Positions 24,254 through 33,050 of a stretch of 64,000 bases of DNA are shown piece by piece. Positions within the stretch are counted from its first letter, which is position 1. Each line of letters begins with the position of its first letter. The stretch is from Poriferisodalis sp963663635. Its GTDB lineage: Bacteria; Actinomycetota; Acidimicrobiia; Acidimicrobiales; Poriferisodalaceae. The DNA is taken from assembly GCA_963663635.2 (NCBI GenBank), contig CAXXMY010000020.1:100398-164397 (forward strand). Direction: 5' to 3'. The notes beneath the pieces are model-generated. The model did no database searches. It saw nothing but the letters and a program-made list of their open reading frames with translations, and was not told the DNA's origin. Made by a program: the position numbers and the translations under genes.

Positions 24254-27204
24254 TCAGCCGTCGATCCGGTACGCGCGTGCGGTTGGCTTGAGCGGGCGTG
24301 ACAGCCACATCGGGCGCCGAAGCCCGCCTGGGCCTGGCGCCGGGCGGGTCATTGCAAGCCAATCCTCGTAGGCGGCCTTCGCTAGGTCTGTGTCCACGAC
24401 GACATCTCCGTAGCGATCATCGGCGGCTGCGGGTCCGATGCGCACCCGCTGATGCCAGCACTGCATCCCAGAAACCGGATCGGGCTGCACGGAGAACGTG
24501 AGGTTCTGGTGCACGCCCGTGTCGTTCCACCAGACACGTTCGCTATCGGGATCATCAGATGCGAACGGCTCCATCGGCGCGGTCCGTCTCAGCTTCCAGA
24601 CACTGCCTTCTCGCTCGATCTCGGCCGGTCCGCCGGCCCACGACCTCGCACCCGCGCGCTTTCCACCAGATCGGCCGCCACCAGATCGGATCGGCCGCCA
24701 CCAGATCGGCCGCTGTCGGACCGTCCTGCGGCTGCGGCGTCATCCAGTCGCCAGCGACCCATGTGGTGCGAGGCGGCGACGACCCCTGGGCGGATGCCCT
24801 CGGTACGCCACGCCGAGATGACGAAGTGCCCGATGCGGGTGTTGACCCGCACCAGCCCCCCGACCTCGATGCCCAGCGCCTCGGCATCCGACGGATGGAT
24901 CCACAGCGGATGGCGATGGCTGATTTCCGCCAGCCATTTGGCATTCGCCGAACGAGTGTGAATCAGCGTTGGTATGCGGAACGTGGGCACCAGGATGCGT
25001 TCATTGCCCGCGAGGTCCAGCCGCTGCCAATGGACATGACTGGGTATCCAGCCGGGTGTCGCGTGTTCTGGCCAGCCCCAATCAGCCAGCGTGGTCGAAT
25101 ACAACTCCAGCTTGCGCGACGGCGTCGGGAAGCCGTGCCGCGCAGCTCCTGCGACCTCGACGGCCACTGATCCGTCACCAAGCGGAGGCAGCGGCGCCGT
25201 CGGCGAGACAGCGCCTCGATGCGGCCGGTACACAGCATCGTCGCCCAGCACGGTGCCTGCGAGCGCCGACGGCGACACCGTCCGCTCGTGATGGCCGTAC
25301 GCATCGCCCCGCACGGCATACGCGCCTCGGTCGCGCATGAATTCGAGGGGTGTCTGGCCTGCTGCGGCTGCGTCGTCGGCCAACCCCGGGACTTCAGCGG
25401 CGAAGATCGATTCGTAGTACTCGTCGACGCTGATGGGCTGATTCGGCCGCGATGGACTTTCGAACCAGCGTCTGATGCCGAGCGAGCCGTCGGGATCGAT
25501 CTTCCAGGACAGGTCGATCCAGAACTCGTTCTCCTCCCAGACTTCGCCCGGATTGAACTCGTGCGTGCGAGTTTCGGACGTGATCTCGCGTCCCTGCAAT
25601 TCGGCGTAGCGACGCATGACCGGCTGGCGGAATCCGAGCCACTGGCCGGCGTGGGTCTCGAAGGATGCGAGGTCGTGGCGTTCCGAGCCGACCCCCATGG
25701 GCAGCACGTAGTCGGCGAACCATGCGGTCTCAGACCAGGTTGGTGTCAACGCGACGTGGCAGCCCACCCGTTCGGGGTCGCTGAGTGCCTCGAGCCAACT
25801 GAAACCGTCCGGGTTCGTCCACACCGGGTTGTACACCCGGGTGAAGTAGGTGTCGAGCTTGCCGCGGCCCTCCCGCAGGAAGTGCGGCAGCAGGATCGAC
25901 ATCTCGTGATGGCTGAGCGGGTACTCCCGAGGCCACGACATCTCGTTCCAATGCCCCACGGGCGGCGGCTGCAGCGGTGGCTTCGGCTTCATCTTGTGCC
26001 AGCCGGCGCCGGTGGTGCCCCCGACGGTCCCGACCGAGCCCGTGAGCACGTTCAGCAGGAACAAGCAGCGTGCTGTCTGCCATCCGCCGAGGTTGCCGGC
26101 TCCGGCCGCTCGCCAAGTGTGCGAGGCGAACCGGCCCGGCGATTTGCCGATCACCGCAGCGATCTCGCGCAGCTGATCCGCGTCCACCCCGCACAGCTCC
26201 GACGCCCGCTCCGGCGTGTACTCCGCATAGGCGTCGCGCAGCGCTCTTTCTGCCGATTCGAAGGTCGGCGGCAGATCAGGCCGGGTCTTGGCCAGGTACG
26301 TCTCCCAATTCGTCCAGCGATGGACGAACGCACGGTCCCAGGTGTCGGCCTCGAGCAGCAGGTGAGCAAGGCACAACAGCAGAACCGGTTCGGTTCCGGG
26401 CCACGCCGGCAGCCAATGGTCGGCCTTGGCGCCCGTGTTGGACAGCCTCGGATCAACGCAGATGACCGTCGCGCCGCGCTGTTGGGCTTCGATGATGCGC
26501 TGGGCATGCGGATTGAAGTAGTGCCCGGCCTCAAGATGGCTGGAAATAAGAAAGATCACTTCGGCGTTTGCGAAGTCCGACGAGGGCCGGTCGTGGCCCA
26601 TCCAGGTGGCGTAGCCGACCCGGGCACTGGACGAGCACACGTTCGTGTGGCTGTTGTGACCGTCGATGCCCCAAGCGGTGAGCACCCGTTCGGTGTAGCC
26701 GTCCTCGCCCGCGCGTCCGACGTGATACATGATCTCGTCGCGCCGACCCTCGACGATCGCAGCCCGGATGCGAGACGAGATGTCGGACAGGGCCTCGTCC
26801 CAGCTGATCCGCTCCCAGCCGCCGGCTCCTCGCTCGCCGGTTCGCCGCAGCGGGTACAGGATGCGTTCGGTGTCATGGACCTGGTTGATGGTCGCGGGGC
26901 CCTTGGCGCAGTTGCGACCACGCGACGCCGGGTGCTCCGGGTTGCCCTCGAACCGCACGACCTTGTCGGTTTCCTGGTCGATGTAGGCCACCAGACCGCA
27001 GGCGGCTTCACAGTTGAAGCAGGTCGTCGGCACCAATGTGTACTTGCGCTCGACTCGATTTGGCCACGACGCCGCATCCAGCTCGGTCCAGTCGTGCCAC
27101 CGGCTGTGCGGCGGCGCCGACCTCAGGCCTGCGACAGTGCCCGAACCGCCTGGGCCCGAACCGCCTGGGCCCGACGGCGAGGGTGCGGATTCGGCGGTGC
27201 TCAT
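24254..27204 (-). pseudogene. molybdopterin oxidoreductase catalytic subunit (DMSO-reductase family), frameshifted near the C-terminus
   Basis: A bis-MGD enzyme subunit. The N-terminal 4Fe-4S site is CFNCEAACG, then NCAKG; the likely Mo-ligand region is NVCSSSARVGY (Cys); DPRLSNTGAKADHWLP and SETAWFADYVLPMGVGSERHD follow. No Tat signal is seen, so it is probably cytoplasmic. The continuous frame ends at 24589 with an artificial tail. The family C-terminus (PFASDDPDSERVWWNDTGVH, HQRVRIGP) continues in another frame down to 24254. The break lies in a 15-bp tandem repeat where an extra 5 bp stands; removing it restores one frame of about 980 codons. The ATG overlaps the stop of the Fe-S/NrfD gene (ATGA). 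Electron donor and substrate unknown. Confidence 0.85.
24663..24712 (-). repeat. 15-bp tandem repeat with a 5-bp duplication in the Mo enzyme gene
   Basis: Units (plus strand) CCACCAGATCGGCCG: 15 bp, then 20 bp with GATCG doubled at 24684-24693, then 15 bp. The regular units encode a Gly/Arg/Ser-rich linker; the 5-bp excess shifts the frame. Confidence 0.9.
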
Positions 27205-28529
27205 GACAGCGGAGCCGCCTGAGCGGCCCGCAGGAACGCCCGATCATGCCGCCACAGCCACACCAGCACTGCCGCGGCTGCTACGGGTGTCCACGAGAAG
27301 GCAACTGCGTTTGCCTGCAGCGCCACCAAAGATCCCCAAACGGCGCCGCCGCCGAGCGCAGCCTCGCCGACGAGCCGGGCGGCCAGCAGTGTCAACGGGC
27401 GGTCATGCCACATGACCCTGCCGCGGCATTGCCGCAGCAAGAACGCCGTGTACGCCGCCGTCAACACTGAGCACAGCGCCAAAGGTGCAATCAGCACAGC
27501 GAACCAGCGAGAGCCAGCCCAGAGGCCTCCGATGCCCCACAGCGTCACCAGCACGCCATCGGCCATGATCACCCAAGCGCCGGCAGTGACCCAGCTGCCC
27601 ATCCGCCCCTTGGTGAACAGGTACCAGAAGCGTTCGGGCCGCTTCAGGTCTGCTATCAGCAGCACGCCAGTGACTGCCAACGCGACCAGCGCTGCCACAG
27701 CGGGACCTGTCGCGACCGCTGCCCGGTCATCCCAGCCGACGAGCGACGCAGCGGCAGCCCACAGCATCACCCCAGCTGCCACGCCTTTCGTGACCATGTA
27801 CCCGGCAACTTTGGCCCCCCAGGCTTCGGCATGGGCGACCGTGTACGCCGTACGCGCAGGCGCTGCCTCCGTTTGCGGGACGGTCGGCCACTGGGCGCTT
27901 CCAGTCCAGTCGGCCCAGATCAGGCCGTCGTCCGCCACCGGCCTCGCGAGGGGGTCCAGCGCCGCTGGAGTCGTGCCTGCGTAATGCACCTTCGGCAGCG
28001 TTCGACGCTCCGGCGAGCGAACCGGAAGCTTCTCTGTGCGAATCCGCGCCGCAGTCGCATCGGCGGGGTCGTCGTGATCCACCACGGTGATCGCCCGTGT
28101 CGGGCACACCGACACACACGACGGCTCGAGGCCGACCTCCAGCCGATGCTGGCAGAAGTTGCACTTGTGGGCCGTGCCAGTCTCCGGCGAAATGTAGAGC
28201 GCGTCGTAGGGGCACGCATTCATGCAGGCCTTGCAGCCAATGCACCGCGAATCGTCGAAGTCCACGACGCCATTTGACGCCCGAAACAGCGACCCGGTCG
28301 GACAGATCGAGATGCACGGGGCGTCGTCGCAGTGATTGCACCGCATGACCGTGAAGTGGCGCTGCGTAGCCGGAAACTCCCCGGTCTCGACGTAATTCAC
28401 CCATGTCCGGTTGACGCCGAGCGGCACATCGTGCTCGCTCTTGCACGCCACCGTGCACGCGTGACAGCCGATGCACGCGCCACTGTCCAGCAGGAACCCA
28501 AGGCGCGTCACCGCCTCAGTTTGGCACAT
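27201..28529 (-). CDS. fused 4Fe-4S ferredoxin and NrfD/DmsC-like membrane subunit
   Basis: 442 residues. Residues about 10-190 form a DmsB/NrfC-type four-cluster ferredoxin: CIGCHACTVAC, CNHCDDAPCISICPTGS, CIGCKACMNACPYDA, CNFCQ...CVSVCP. After a linker, residues 230-440 have about six hydrophobic helices (GVAAGVMLWAAAA, ALVALAVTGVLLIADL, AGAWVIMADGVLVTLW and others), matching the quinone-interacting NrfD/DmsC type but shorter than the usual eight. It would pass electrons between the quinone pool and the Mo subunit encoded next, which overlaps it by 4 nt. The ATG at 28529 has GGTGGGG before it and the cluster domain begins at once. Confidence 0.88.
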   Translation of the reverse strand: MCQTEAVTRLGFLLDSGACIGCHACTVACKSEHDVPLGVNRTWVNYVETGEFPATQRHFTVMRCNHCDDAPCISICPTGSLFRASNGVVDFDDSRCIGCKACMNACPYDALYISPETGTAHKCNFCQHRLEVGLEPSCVSVCPTRAITVVDHDDPADATAARIRTEKLPVRSPERRTLPKVHYAGTTPAALDPLARPVADDGLIWADWTGSAQWPTVPQTEAAPARTAYTVAHAEAWGAKVAGYMVTKGVAAGVMLWAAAASLVGWDDRAAVATGPAVAALVALAVTGVLLIADLKRPERFWYLFTKGRMGSWVTAGAWVIMADGVLVTLWGIGGLWAGSRWFAVLIAPLALCSVLTAAYTAFLLRQCRGRVMWHDRPLTLLAARLVGEAALGGGAVWGSLVALQANAVAFSWTPVAAAAVLVWLWRHDRAFLRAAQAAPLS

Positions 28530-28662
28530 CCCCACCGTTCGCAGGGCAATCCAACGAATGCCCACCCCGGACGCCCGCAGCGCGCCTGCTTCGCCCCGGC
28601 GCATTGCCGAGACAGCTTCGTGCGGCGCGTATGGTGAAACGGAACGAGTTCGGGGGAAGCGT

Positions 28663-29019
28663 ATGAGCGACGACTCTGCAGGCAACGGCGCCGCGGGCGG
28701 CGCGCAGCCCAGCCGCGCCGAAGGCGACGAGATCATCCGCCTGAACGAGGTGTACAAGATCTTCGGGCCGCAGCCGCAGGGACGTGCGTTCGAACTCGCC
28801 CGTTCCGGTGTCGACAAGAACGAGGTGCAACGCCTGTCCGGGCACGTCGTGGGTCTCACCGATGTGAGCTTCTCGATTAAGCGAGGCGAGATCTTCGTGG
28901 TTATGGGCCTCTCGGGTTCGGGCAAGTCGACTGCGATTCGCACCGTCAACAAGCTTCACGACGTCACCTACGGCGAGGTTCTCGTGGACCGCGGCTTCTC
29001 CCGAGTGCTCACAGCGTAG
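28663..29019 (+). pseudogene. truncated glycine-betaine/proline ABC transporter ATPase (ProV/OpuAA-like)
   Basis: 118 codons. IIRLNEVYKIFGPQPQ through VVGLTDVSFSIKRGEIFVVM to the Walker A GLSGSGKSTAIRTVNKLHD is the N-terminus of an osmolyte-type ATP-binding subunit of about 400 residues. It then ends with GEVLVDRGFSRVLTA and a stop. There is no signature motif, Walker B or CBS domain, and no permease or binding-protein gene nearby. GGGGGAAGCGT precedes the ATG and TATGGT lies upstream, so it may still be transcribed. It is most simply the remnant of a deletion. Confidence 0.8.
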
Positions 29020-29074
29020 GCGACCACGCTCCGCCGCTGCTTCGGCTGAGGCCAGCGGCTGACTGAGGACTCAG

Positions 29075-29106
29075 GAGGGGTGCCGGACCACGGTCCGGCA
29101 CCCCTC
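29075..29106. terminator. strong bidirectional hairpin terminator
   Basis: GGGGTGCCGGACC pairs perfectly with GGTCCGGCACCCC around two bases, extended by A-T and G-C outside (15 bp). It lies between the convergent ABC remnant and the SDR gene. There is no long T-run. Confidence 0.75.
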
Positions 29107-29188
29107 AGCGCGTTCGGGCGGATGCGCGTCGGGCAGTGTCGAACCCGCTGTAGTCCGCCTCGTCGTTCGAGACCTGAACTGCAGACGC

Positions 29189-30007
29189 TCAGTCTTCGAG
29201 TTCTGGCAGGGCAGGCGGCGCGTTGTTTGCGGTGACCCGAGCGAGCCCGCCGTCCACCACGAGCGTTTCACCCGTGATGTAGCGGGCCGCATCAGCGGCG
29301 AAGAACAACACCACGTCAGCGATGTCATCGGCCAGTCCCCAGCGCTTCAAGGCGACCTGGCCGGCGAGGTCTTCGATGAGTCCCGGTACCTCGGAACGCG
29401 CCTTCTCCCAGATCGCCGTCGCGATCAGGCCCGGCGCGATGGAATTGACCCGGATGCCCGAGGGGCCCCAGTCGGCAGCCAGCGCCCGAGTCATCGCGTC
29501 AACTGCTCCCTTGGTGCCCGCGTATGCCACACGGCCGAGCGGGCCATGGACGCCTGCAGTAGAGCTGATGTTGATGATCGAGCCACCGCCACGAGCGGTC
29601 ATTGAGGGCGCCAGCCCGATGCTCAACATCGCCAGTGACCGCACATTGATCGAAAACACCTGATCGAAATCGGCTTCGGTGAGCTGGTCGGGCGTGCGAC
29701 GCATGGGGATGCCCGCGTTGTTGACGAGCACATCGACGCCATCAACCTCTGCGAGGATGCGTCGGGCCAGATCCGTACCCGCTCCAGCTGGCTCCAGATC
29801 CGCTGTCAACACAACCGGCTCGTTGTGCAGGTCTCCGGCTACTCGCTCGAGATCAGAGGTGGTGCGTCCGGTCAGCACCACTCTGGCCCCGGCGGCATCG
29901 AGGGCCCGGGCGCTGGCTTCGCCGATACCGCGAGTCGCACCGGTGACTACTGCCACTCTCCCGTCGAGTCGCGTACCGGTGGTGTTGGAGCTTGCCGTCT
30001 CAGTCAT
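29189..30007 (-). CDS. SDR-family oxidoreductase
   Basis: A 272-residue classical short-chain dehydrogenase. The cofactor motif is VTGATRGIGEASA, NNAG is present (VLVNNAGIPM), the catalytic Ser lies in INISSTAGVHG and the YxxxK in VAYAGTKGAVDAM. LTGRTTSDLERV after strand 2 (Arg) suggests NADP(H). The C-terminal SDR pattern ITGETLVVDGGL is intact. Substrate unknown. TAGCTT ends 6 nt before the ATG (leaderless type). The neighbouring downstream hairpin ends the transcript. Confidence 0.92.
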   Translation of the reverse strand: MTETASSNTTGTRLDGRVAVVTGATRGIGEASARALDAAGARVVLTGRTTSDLERVAGDLHNEPVVLTADLEPAGAGTDLARRILAEVDGVDVLVNNAGIPMRRTPDQLTEADFDQVFSINVRSLAMLSIGLAPSMTARGGGSIINISSTAGVHGPLGRVAYAGTKGAVDAMTRALAADWGPSGIRVNSIAPGLIATAIWEKARSEVPGLIEDLAGQVALKRWGLADDIADVVLFFAADAARYITGETLVVDGGLARVTANNAPPALPELED

Positions 30008-30013
30008 GCGCGC

Positions 30014-30019
30014 AAGCTA
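30014..30019 (-). promoter_or_regulatory. -10 box of a leaderless promoter
   Basis: Minus-strand TAGCTT, 6 nt before the SDR ATG. Confidence 0.45.
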
Positions 30020-30046
30020 ACGCGCAGTTGGCCGATTGGAGGCTCC

Positions 30047-30769
30047 TCAGGGAGTGTGTTCTGCCAAGAACGAAGCGAACTGCTCCATCGCCAGGGAACG
30101 CGCGGCGCCCTGCATCCAGTCCTCTATGAGCGTCGAATTCGGTGCTGCGTCGTGAACGACCCGCGACGAGGACTCCGGGTGGTACAGATCGTTGCCCAGC
30201 AGCACCAGCAACGGTGTCTGCACGCTTGCGACGAAGTCTTGATCCACGTTGAACAGGAAGTTGTCGCCGTCGTACATGTTCGAGCGGAACTGTTCCCATG
30301 CCGCGTCATCGGCTTCTGGATGGCTGCCGCCGATGGCGTTGGCCCATTCGTCGAACATGTCGTAGAACGCATGACGATTCTCGTCCAGCCCGATTGTCTG
30401 GAAGAGCGTGGCGCTCGCCACACGCTCGGGCGCAGCGGAGATGAGGCCCATGATGTATGGACCACCGATGCACATGCCGGCAAGGTGAAACTCGTCGCAT
30501 CTCAGGTGATCCATGAGGGCGAGCTGGTCTGCGGTGTAGGTGCGCCAGTTGTCGTCAGCGCAGACCGGCGCGCTTGAGCGGCCCGCGTTGCGCTGATCCA
30601 TCGCGATGACTCGGTACTTGTCCTGCAGTTGGGTGATCGGATTCCACGGCGTCGAATTCCAGAACGACGCTGCCGAGCGCATGCCGCCCGGCGCGATGAG
30701 CAACAGCGGGAAGCCCGAGCCGTACTCGTCGTAGTGGATGTCGGTGGAGTCACGTGTGAAGTTCGCCAT
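30047..30769 (-). CDS. alpha/beta hydrolase with Cys at the nucleophile elbow
   Basis: 240 residues: YGSGFPLLLIAPGGMRS, VIAMDQRNAGRSSAP, nucleophile elbow GMCIGGPYIMGL and LLVLLGNDLYHPESSS. The elbow residue is Cys instead of Ser, as in dienelactone hydrolases, which points to a hydrolase of unusual esters or lactones, though no substrate can be named. The catalytic His would lie near the SRVVHDAAPN region. ATG 30769 (MANF) is preferred by family N-termini; ATG 30778 is the alternative. It is convergent with nothing and starts 81 bp from the divergent hydrolase at 30851. Confidence 0.8.
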   Translation of the reverse strand: MANFTRDSTDIHYDEYGSGFPLLLIAPGGMRSAASFWNSTPWNPITQLQDKYRVIAMDQRNAGRSSAPVCADDNWRTYTADQLALMDHLRCDEFHLAGMCIGGPYIMGLISAAPERVASATLFQTIGLDENRHAFYDMFDEWANAIGGSHPEADDAAWEQFRSNMYDGDNFLFNVDQDFVASVQTPLLVLLGNDLYHPESSSRVVHDAAPNSTLIEDWMQGAARSLAMEQFASFLAEHTP

Positions 30770-30835
30770 GGGTGCCATTCTGCCCAATTCGCCCCGCCGA
30801 GCACACGTGGCCGCCCTGACGCCCGAACGCTGCGA

Positions 30836-30841
30836 TAGCGT
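30836..30841 (+). promoter_or_regulatory. -10 box of a leaderless-type promoter
   Basis: TAGCGT, 9 nt before the ATG at 30851. Confidence 0.4.
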
Positions 30842-30850
30842 GCCGCTCCG

Positions 30851-31702
30851 ATGATTCGCCTGACCGGGTCCGACGGTGAGCACGCTGTGCTGCACGACCT
30901 CGGCGGCAGCGGAGCGCCGTTGCTGCTGACACACGGCAACGGCCTCAATGCCGGCATGTGGGCAACCGTGGTGCCTCATCTGGCCGACACCTTCCGGTGC
31001 TGGGGGCTCGACTTCCGGGGCCATGGCGCAGCGAGGCCCCAGCACGACGACATGTCCGTTGAACGGTCCCGGTTCGTCGAAGAGGTGCTCTCTGCGATCA
31101 ACGCCCTCGGTGGCGAGCCGATGCTGGCCGCAGGACACTCCCTGGGAGCTGCCAGCCTGCTGCTCGCCGAGCTCGCCCAGCCAGGCACCTATCGGGGTCT
31201 GTGGCTGTACGAGCCGGTGCTGGTCCGACCCGATTTTCCCCGGCCCGACGCTGACCACCCTCTGGTTCACGCGTCGCGGCGACGGCGCATTCGCTTCGCG
31301 ACCATTGACGAGGCGTACGAGCGGTTCACCGCCAAGCTGCCCTTCTCGGCCTGTGAGCCTGAGGCTGTCTGGGCCTATGTCAAGCTCGGCACCTACCCGT
31401 CAGGCGACGATGCTGTACGGCTGTCCTGCTCGGGCGACACAGAGGCGCGCATCTACGAAGCCGGGGTGCCGATCGAGTACACGGAATTTGGCCGTGTCAC
31501 GTGCCCGGCCGTCGTGGCGCGCGGCGACGCCCCGGCGATGTGGAACGAGATCCCGCCGCAGGTCGCCAAACCCATCGCAGAGGCGCTCGGCAACGGCCGC
31601 CTCGAGGCGTTCGCGGACCTGAGCCACTTCGGGCCGATGGAGAACGGCGAGTTGGTCGCGCGAGCCATCCGGGCTCATCTCGAACCGCTCATCGACGCAT
31701 AG
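30851..31702 (+). CDS. alpha/beta hydrolase
   Basis: 283 residues: LLLTHGNGLNAGMWATVV, GLDFRGHGAARP, nucleophile elbow GHSLGAA (Ser), GLWLYEPVLV, and the catalytic His in LSHFGPMENGELV. It shares the whole layout, including YEPV and SHFGPME-type motifs, with the protein at 22562, so the two are paralogues with probably related substrates. The function is unknown. It starts 9 nt after a TAGCGT box. Confidence 0.87.
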   Translation: MIRLTGSDGEHAVLHDLGGSGAPLLLTHGNGLNAGMWATVVPHLADTFRCWGLDFRGHGAARPQHDDMSVERSRFVEEVLSAINALGGEPMLAAGHSLGAASLLLAELAQPGTYRGLWLYEPVLVRPDFPRPDADHPLVHASRRRRIRFATIDEAYERFTAKLPFSACEPEAVWAYVKLGTYPSGDDAVRLSCSGDTEARIYEAGVPIEYTEFGRVTCPAVVARGDAPAMWNEIPPQVAKPIAEALGNGRLEAFADLSHFGPMENGELVARAIRAHLEPLIDA

Positions 31703-31712
31703 GCGCCGCTGC

Positions 31713-31756
31713 GCAGCCTTCAGGCTGCTGTACCCAACGCGCAGCCTTCAGGCTGC
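31713..31756. terminator. pair of identical hairpins between convergent genes
   Basis: GCAGCCTTCAGGCTGC (6-bp stem, loop TTCA) occurs twice, 28 bp apart, between the hydrolase and amidohydrolase genes. The second copy overlaps the amidohydrolase stop. They probably act as terminators for both directions. Confidence 0.65.
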
Positions 31757-32890
31757 GGTGGGCAGCTTGTCTGGGTCGAGGCCGTAGAGATCGATGACGT
31801 TGCCCCAGACCATCTGCTCCCGCTCGTCGTCGGGAACGCTCGACAGGATGTCGTCGAGGATCGGGCGTGAGTTGGGCCAGATGGAATCGTGGTGCGGGTA
31901 GTCGTTGCCCCACACCAGGTTCGACACCCCGATGGAGTGCCTGGTTGCGATGCCTTCGACGTCGTCTTCGAACGTGACCCAGAAGTTGCGGTCGAAGTAC
32001 TCCGACGGCTTCATGGTGAGCTCGTCTGAGACCTCCCATGGCGTTCGATACGCGGCATGGTCGAGTCGCTGCTTGAAGTGGCCTACCCAGCCGGTCTCAT
32101 ACTCGGCGCATACAAAGCGCAGGTCGGGGAAACGCTCGGTCACTCCGCCGCAGGTGAGATCGATCATCGTGTTGGCGATGGTCGTGTGGGCCAGCGTGTA
32201 GCCCTTCAGGTGGCCGCCCGGAGTGCCCCAGTGCTCGGGCATCCCGCCCTCGAGGCTTGACCCCGTGAAGATGTGCATGGTCAGCGGCACACCGAATTCC
32301 TGGGCGCGGGCCCAGAACGGGTCGAAGTCGGGATGGCAGTACGGCTTGGCAGGGTCGATATGGGCGGGGATCGCGAAACCGCGCACGCCCAGTTGCGCCG
32401 AACGGTCGATTTCGGCAATGGCCCGCTCGACGTCCGGCAGGGGCAAGCATCCGACGCCGATGAGACGGTTGCGGTCCACCGAGCAGTAGTTGAGCACCCA
32501 GTCGTTGTGGTTGCGGAACGCCGCATCGCGGACTTCGTCGTCAGGAATGGCAAAGGTGAACATCGACAGGCTGGGGTACATGACCTCGCCCACGATCCCG
32601 TCCTGGGCCTGCTCGTCGAGGCGCGCGTTCGGGTCCATCACACCGGGATTGAAGCCGTCGTAGCCCTGTTCGATGCGAGCGTGAGTGGCCGGGTCGGAGA
32701 GGCTGGCTCCCGCGATGCCCAGCCGGCCCACTGGCACCGGGCGGATGCCGCCCGGCAGCACCAGCCAGGTGCCCGGCTTGCCGCCGTAGTCCTTTTCGAT
32801 GAAGGGGGCCCGCTCGCCGAATCGGTCGGTCAGCCCTGCATAGATCTCGGCTGCCTCGACCACGTGCGAATCACACGAGTAGTACCGCAT
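31748..32890 (-). CDS. amidohydrolase-family protein (ACMSD-like TIM barrel)
   Basis: A 380-residue Amidohydro_2 protein. The metal site begins with CDSHVVEA (a D-x-H variant of H-x-H); further metal or catalytic residues are in LTMHIF (His), CAEYETGWVGHF and WGNDYPHHDSIWP (Asp). The family includes decarboxylases (ACMSD, gamma-resorcylate decarboxylase) and hydrolases, so the reaction is probably a non-oxidative decarboxylation or hydrolysis of a carboxylated compound. GGGGGAGAGCG lies before the ATG. Confidence 0.88.
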   Translation of the reverse strand: MRYYSCDSHVVEAAEIYAGLTDRFGERAPFIEKDYGGKPGTWLVLPGGIRPVPVGRLGIAGASLSDPATHARIEQGYDGFNPGVMDPNARLDEQAQDGIVGEVMYPSLSMFTFAIPDDEVRDAAFRNHNDWVLNYCSVDRNRLIGVGCLPLPDVERAIAEIDRSAQLGVRGFAIPAHIDPAKPYCHPDFDPFWARAQEFGVPLTMHIFTGSSLEGGMPEHWGTPGGHLKGYTLAHTTIANTMIDLTCGGVTERFPDLRFVCAEYETGWVGHFKQRLDHAAYRTPWEVSDELTMKPSEYFDRNFWVTFEDDVEGIATRHSIGVSNLVWGNDYPHHDSIWPNSRPILDDILSSVPDDEREQMVWGNVIDLYGLDPDKLPTAA

Positions 32891-33050
32891 CGCTCTCCCC
32901 CATCAGCGCTGGCGCGCGTGGTCGCCGTCTCGCCGCCAACAGTACCAGCGGCCATCGGTCCGCTCCCGAGAGCGACGCCAGCGAGGCGCGGTCGCAGCGC
33001 AGTACGTGATGGCGCTGCGCCACGGCGGGCATCTGTGCCATCTTGTCGCC

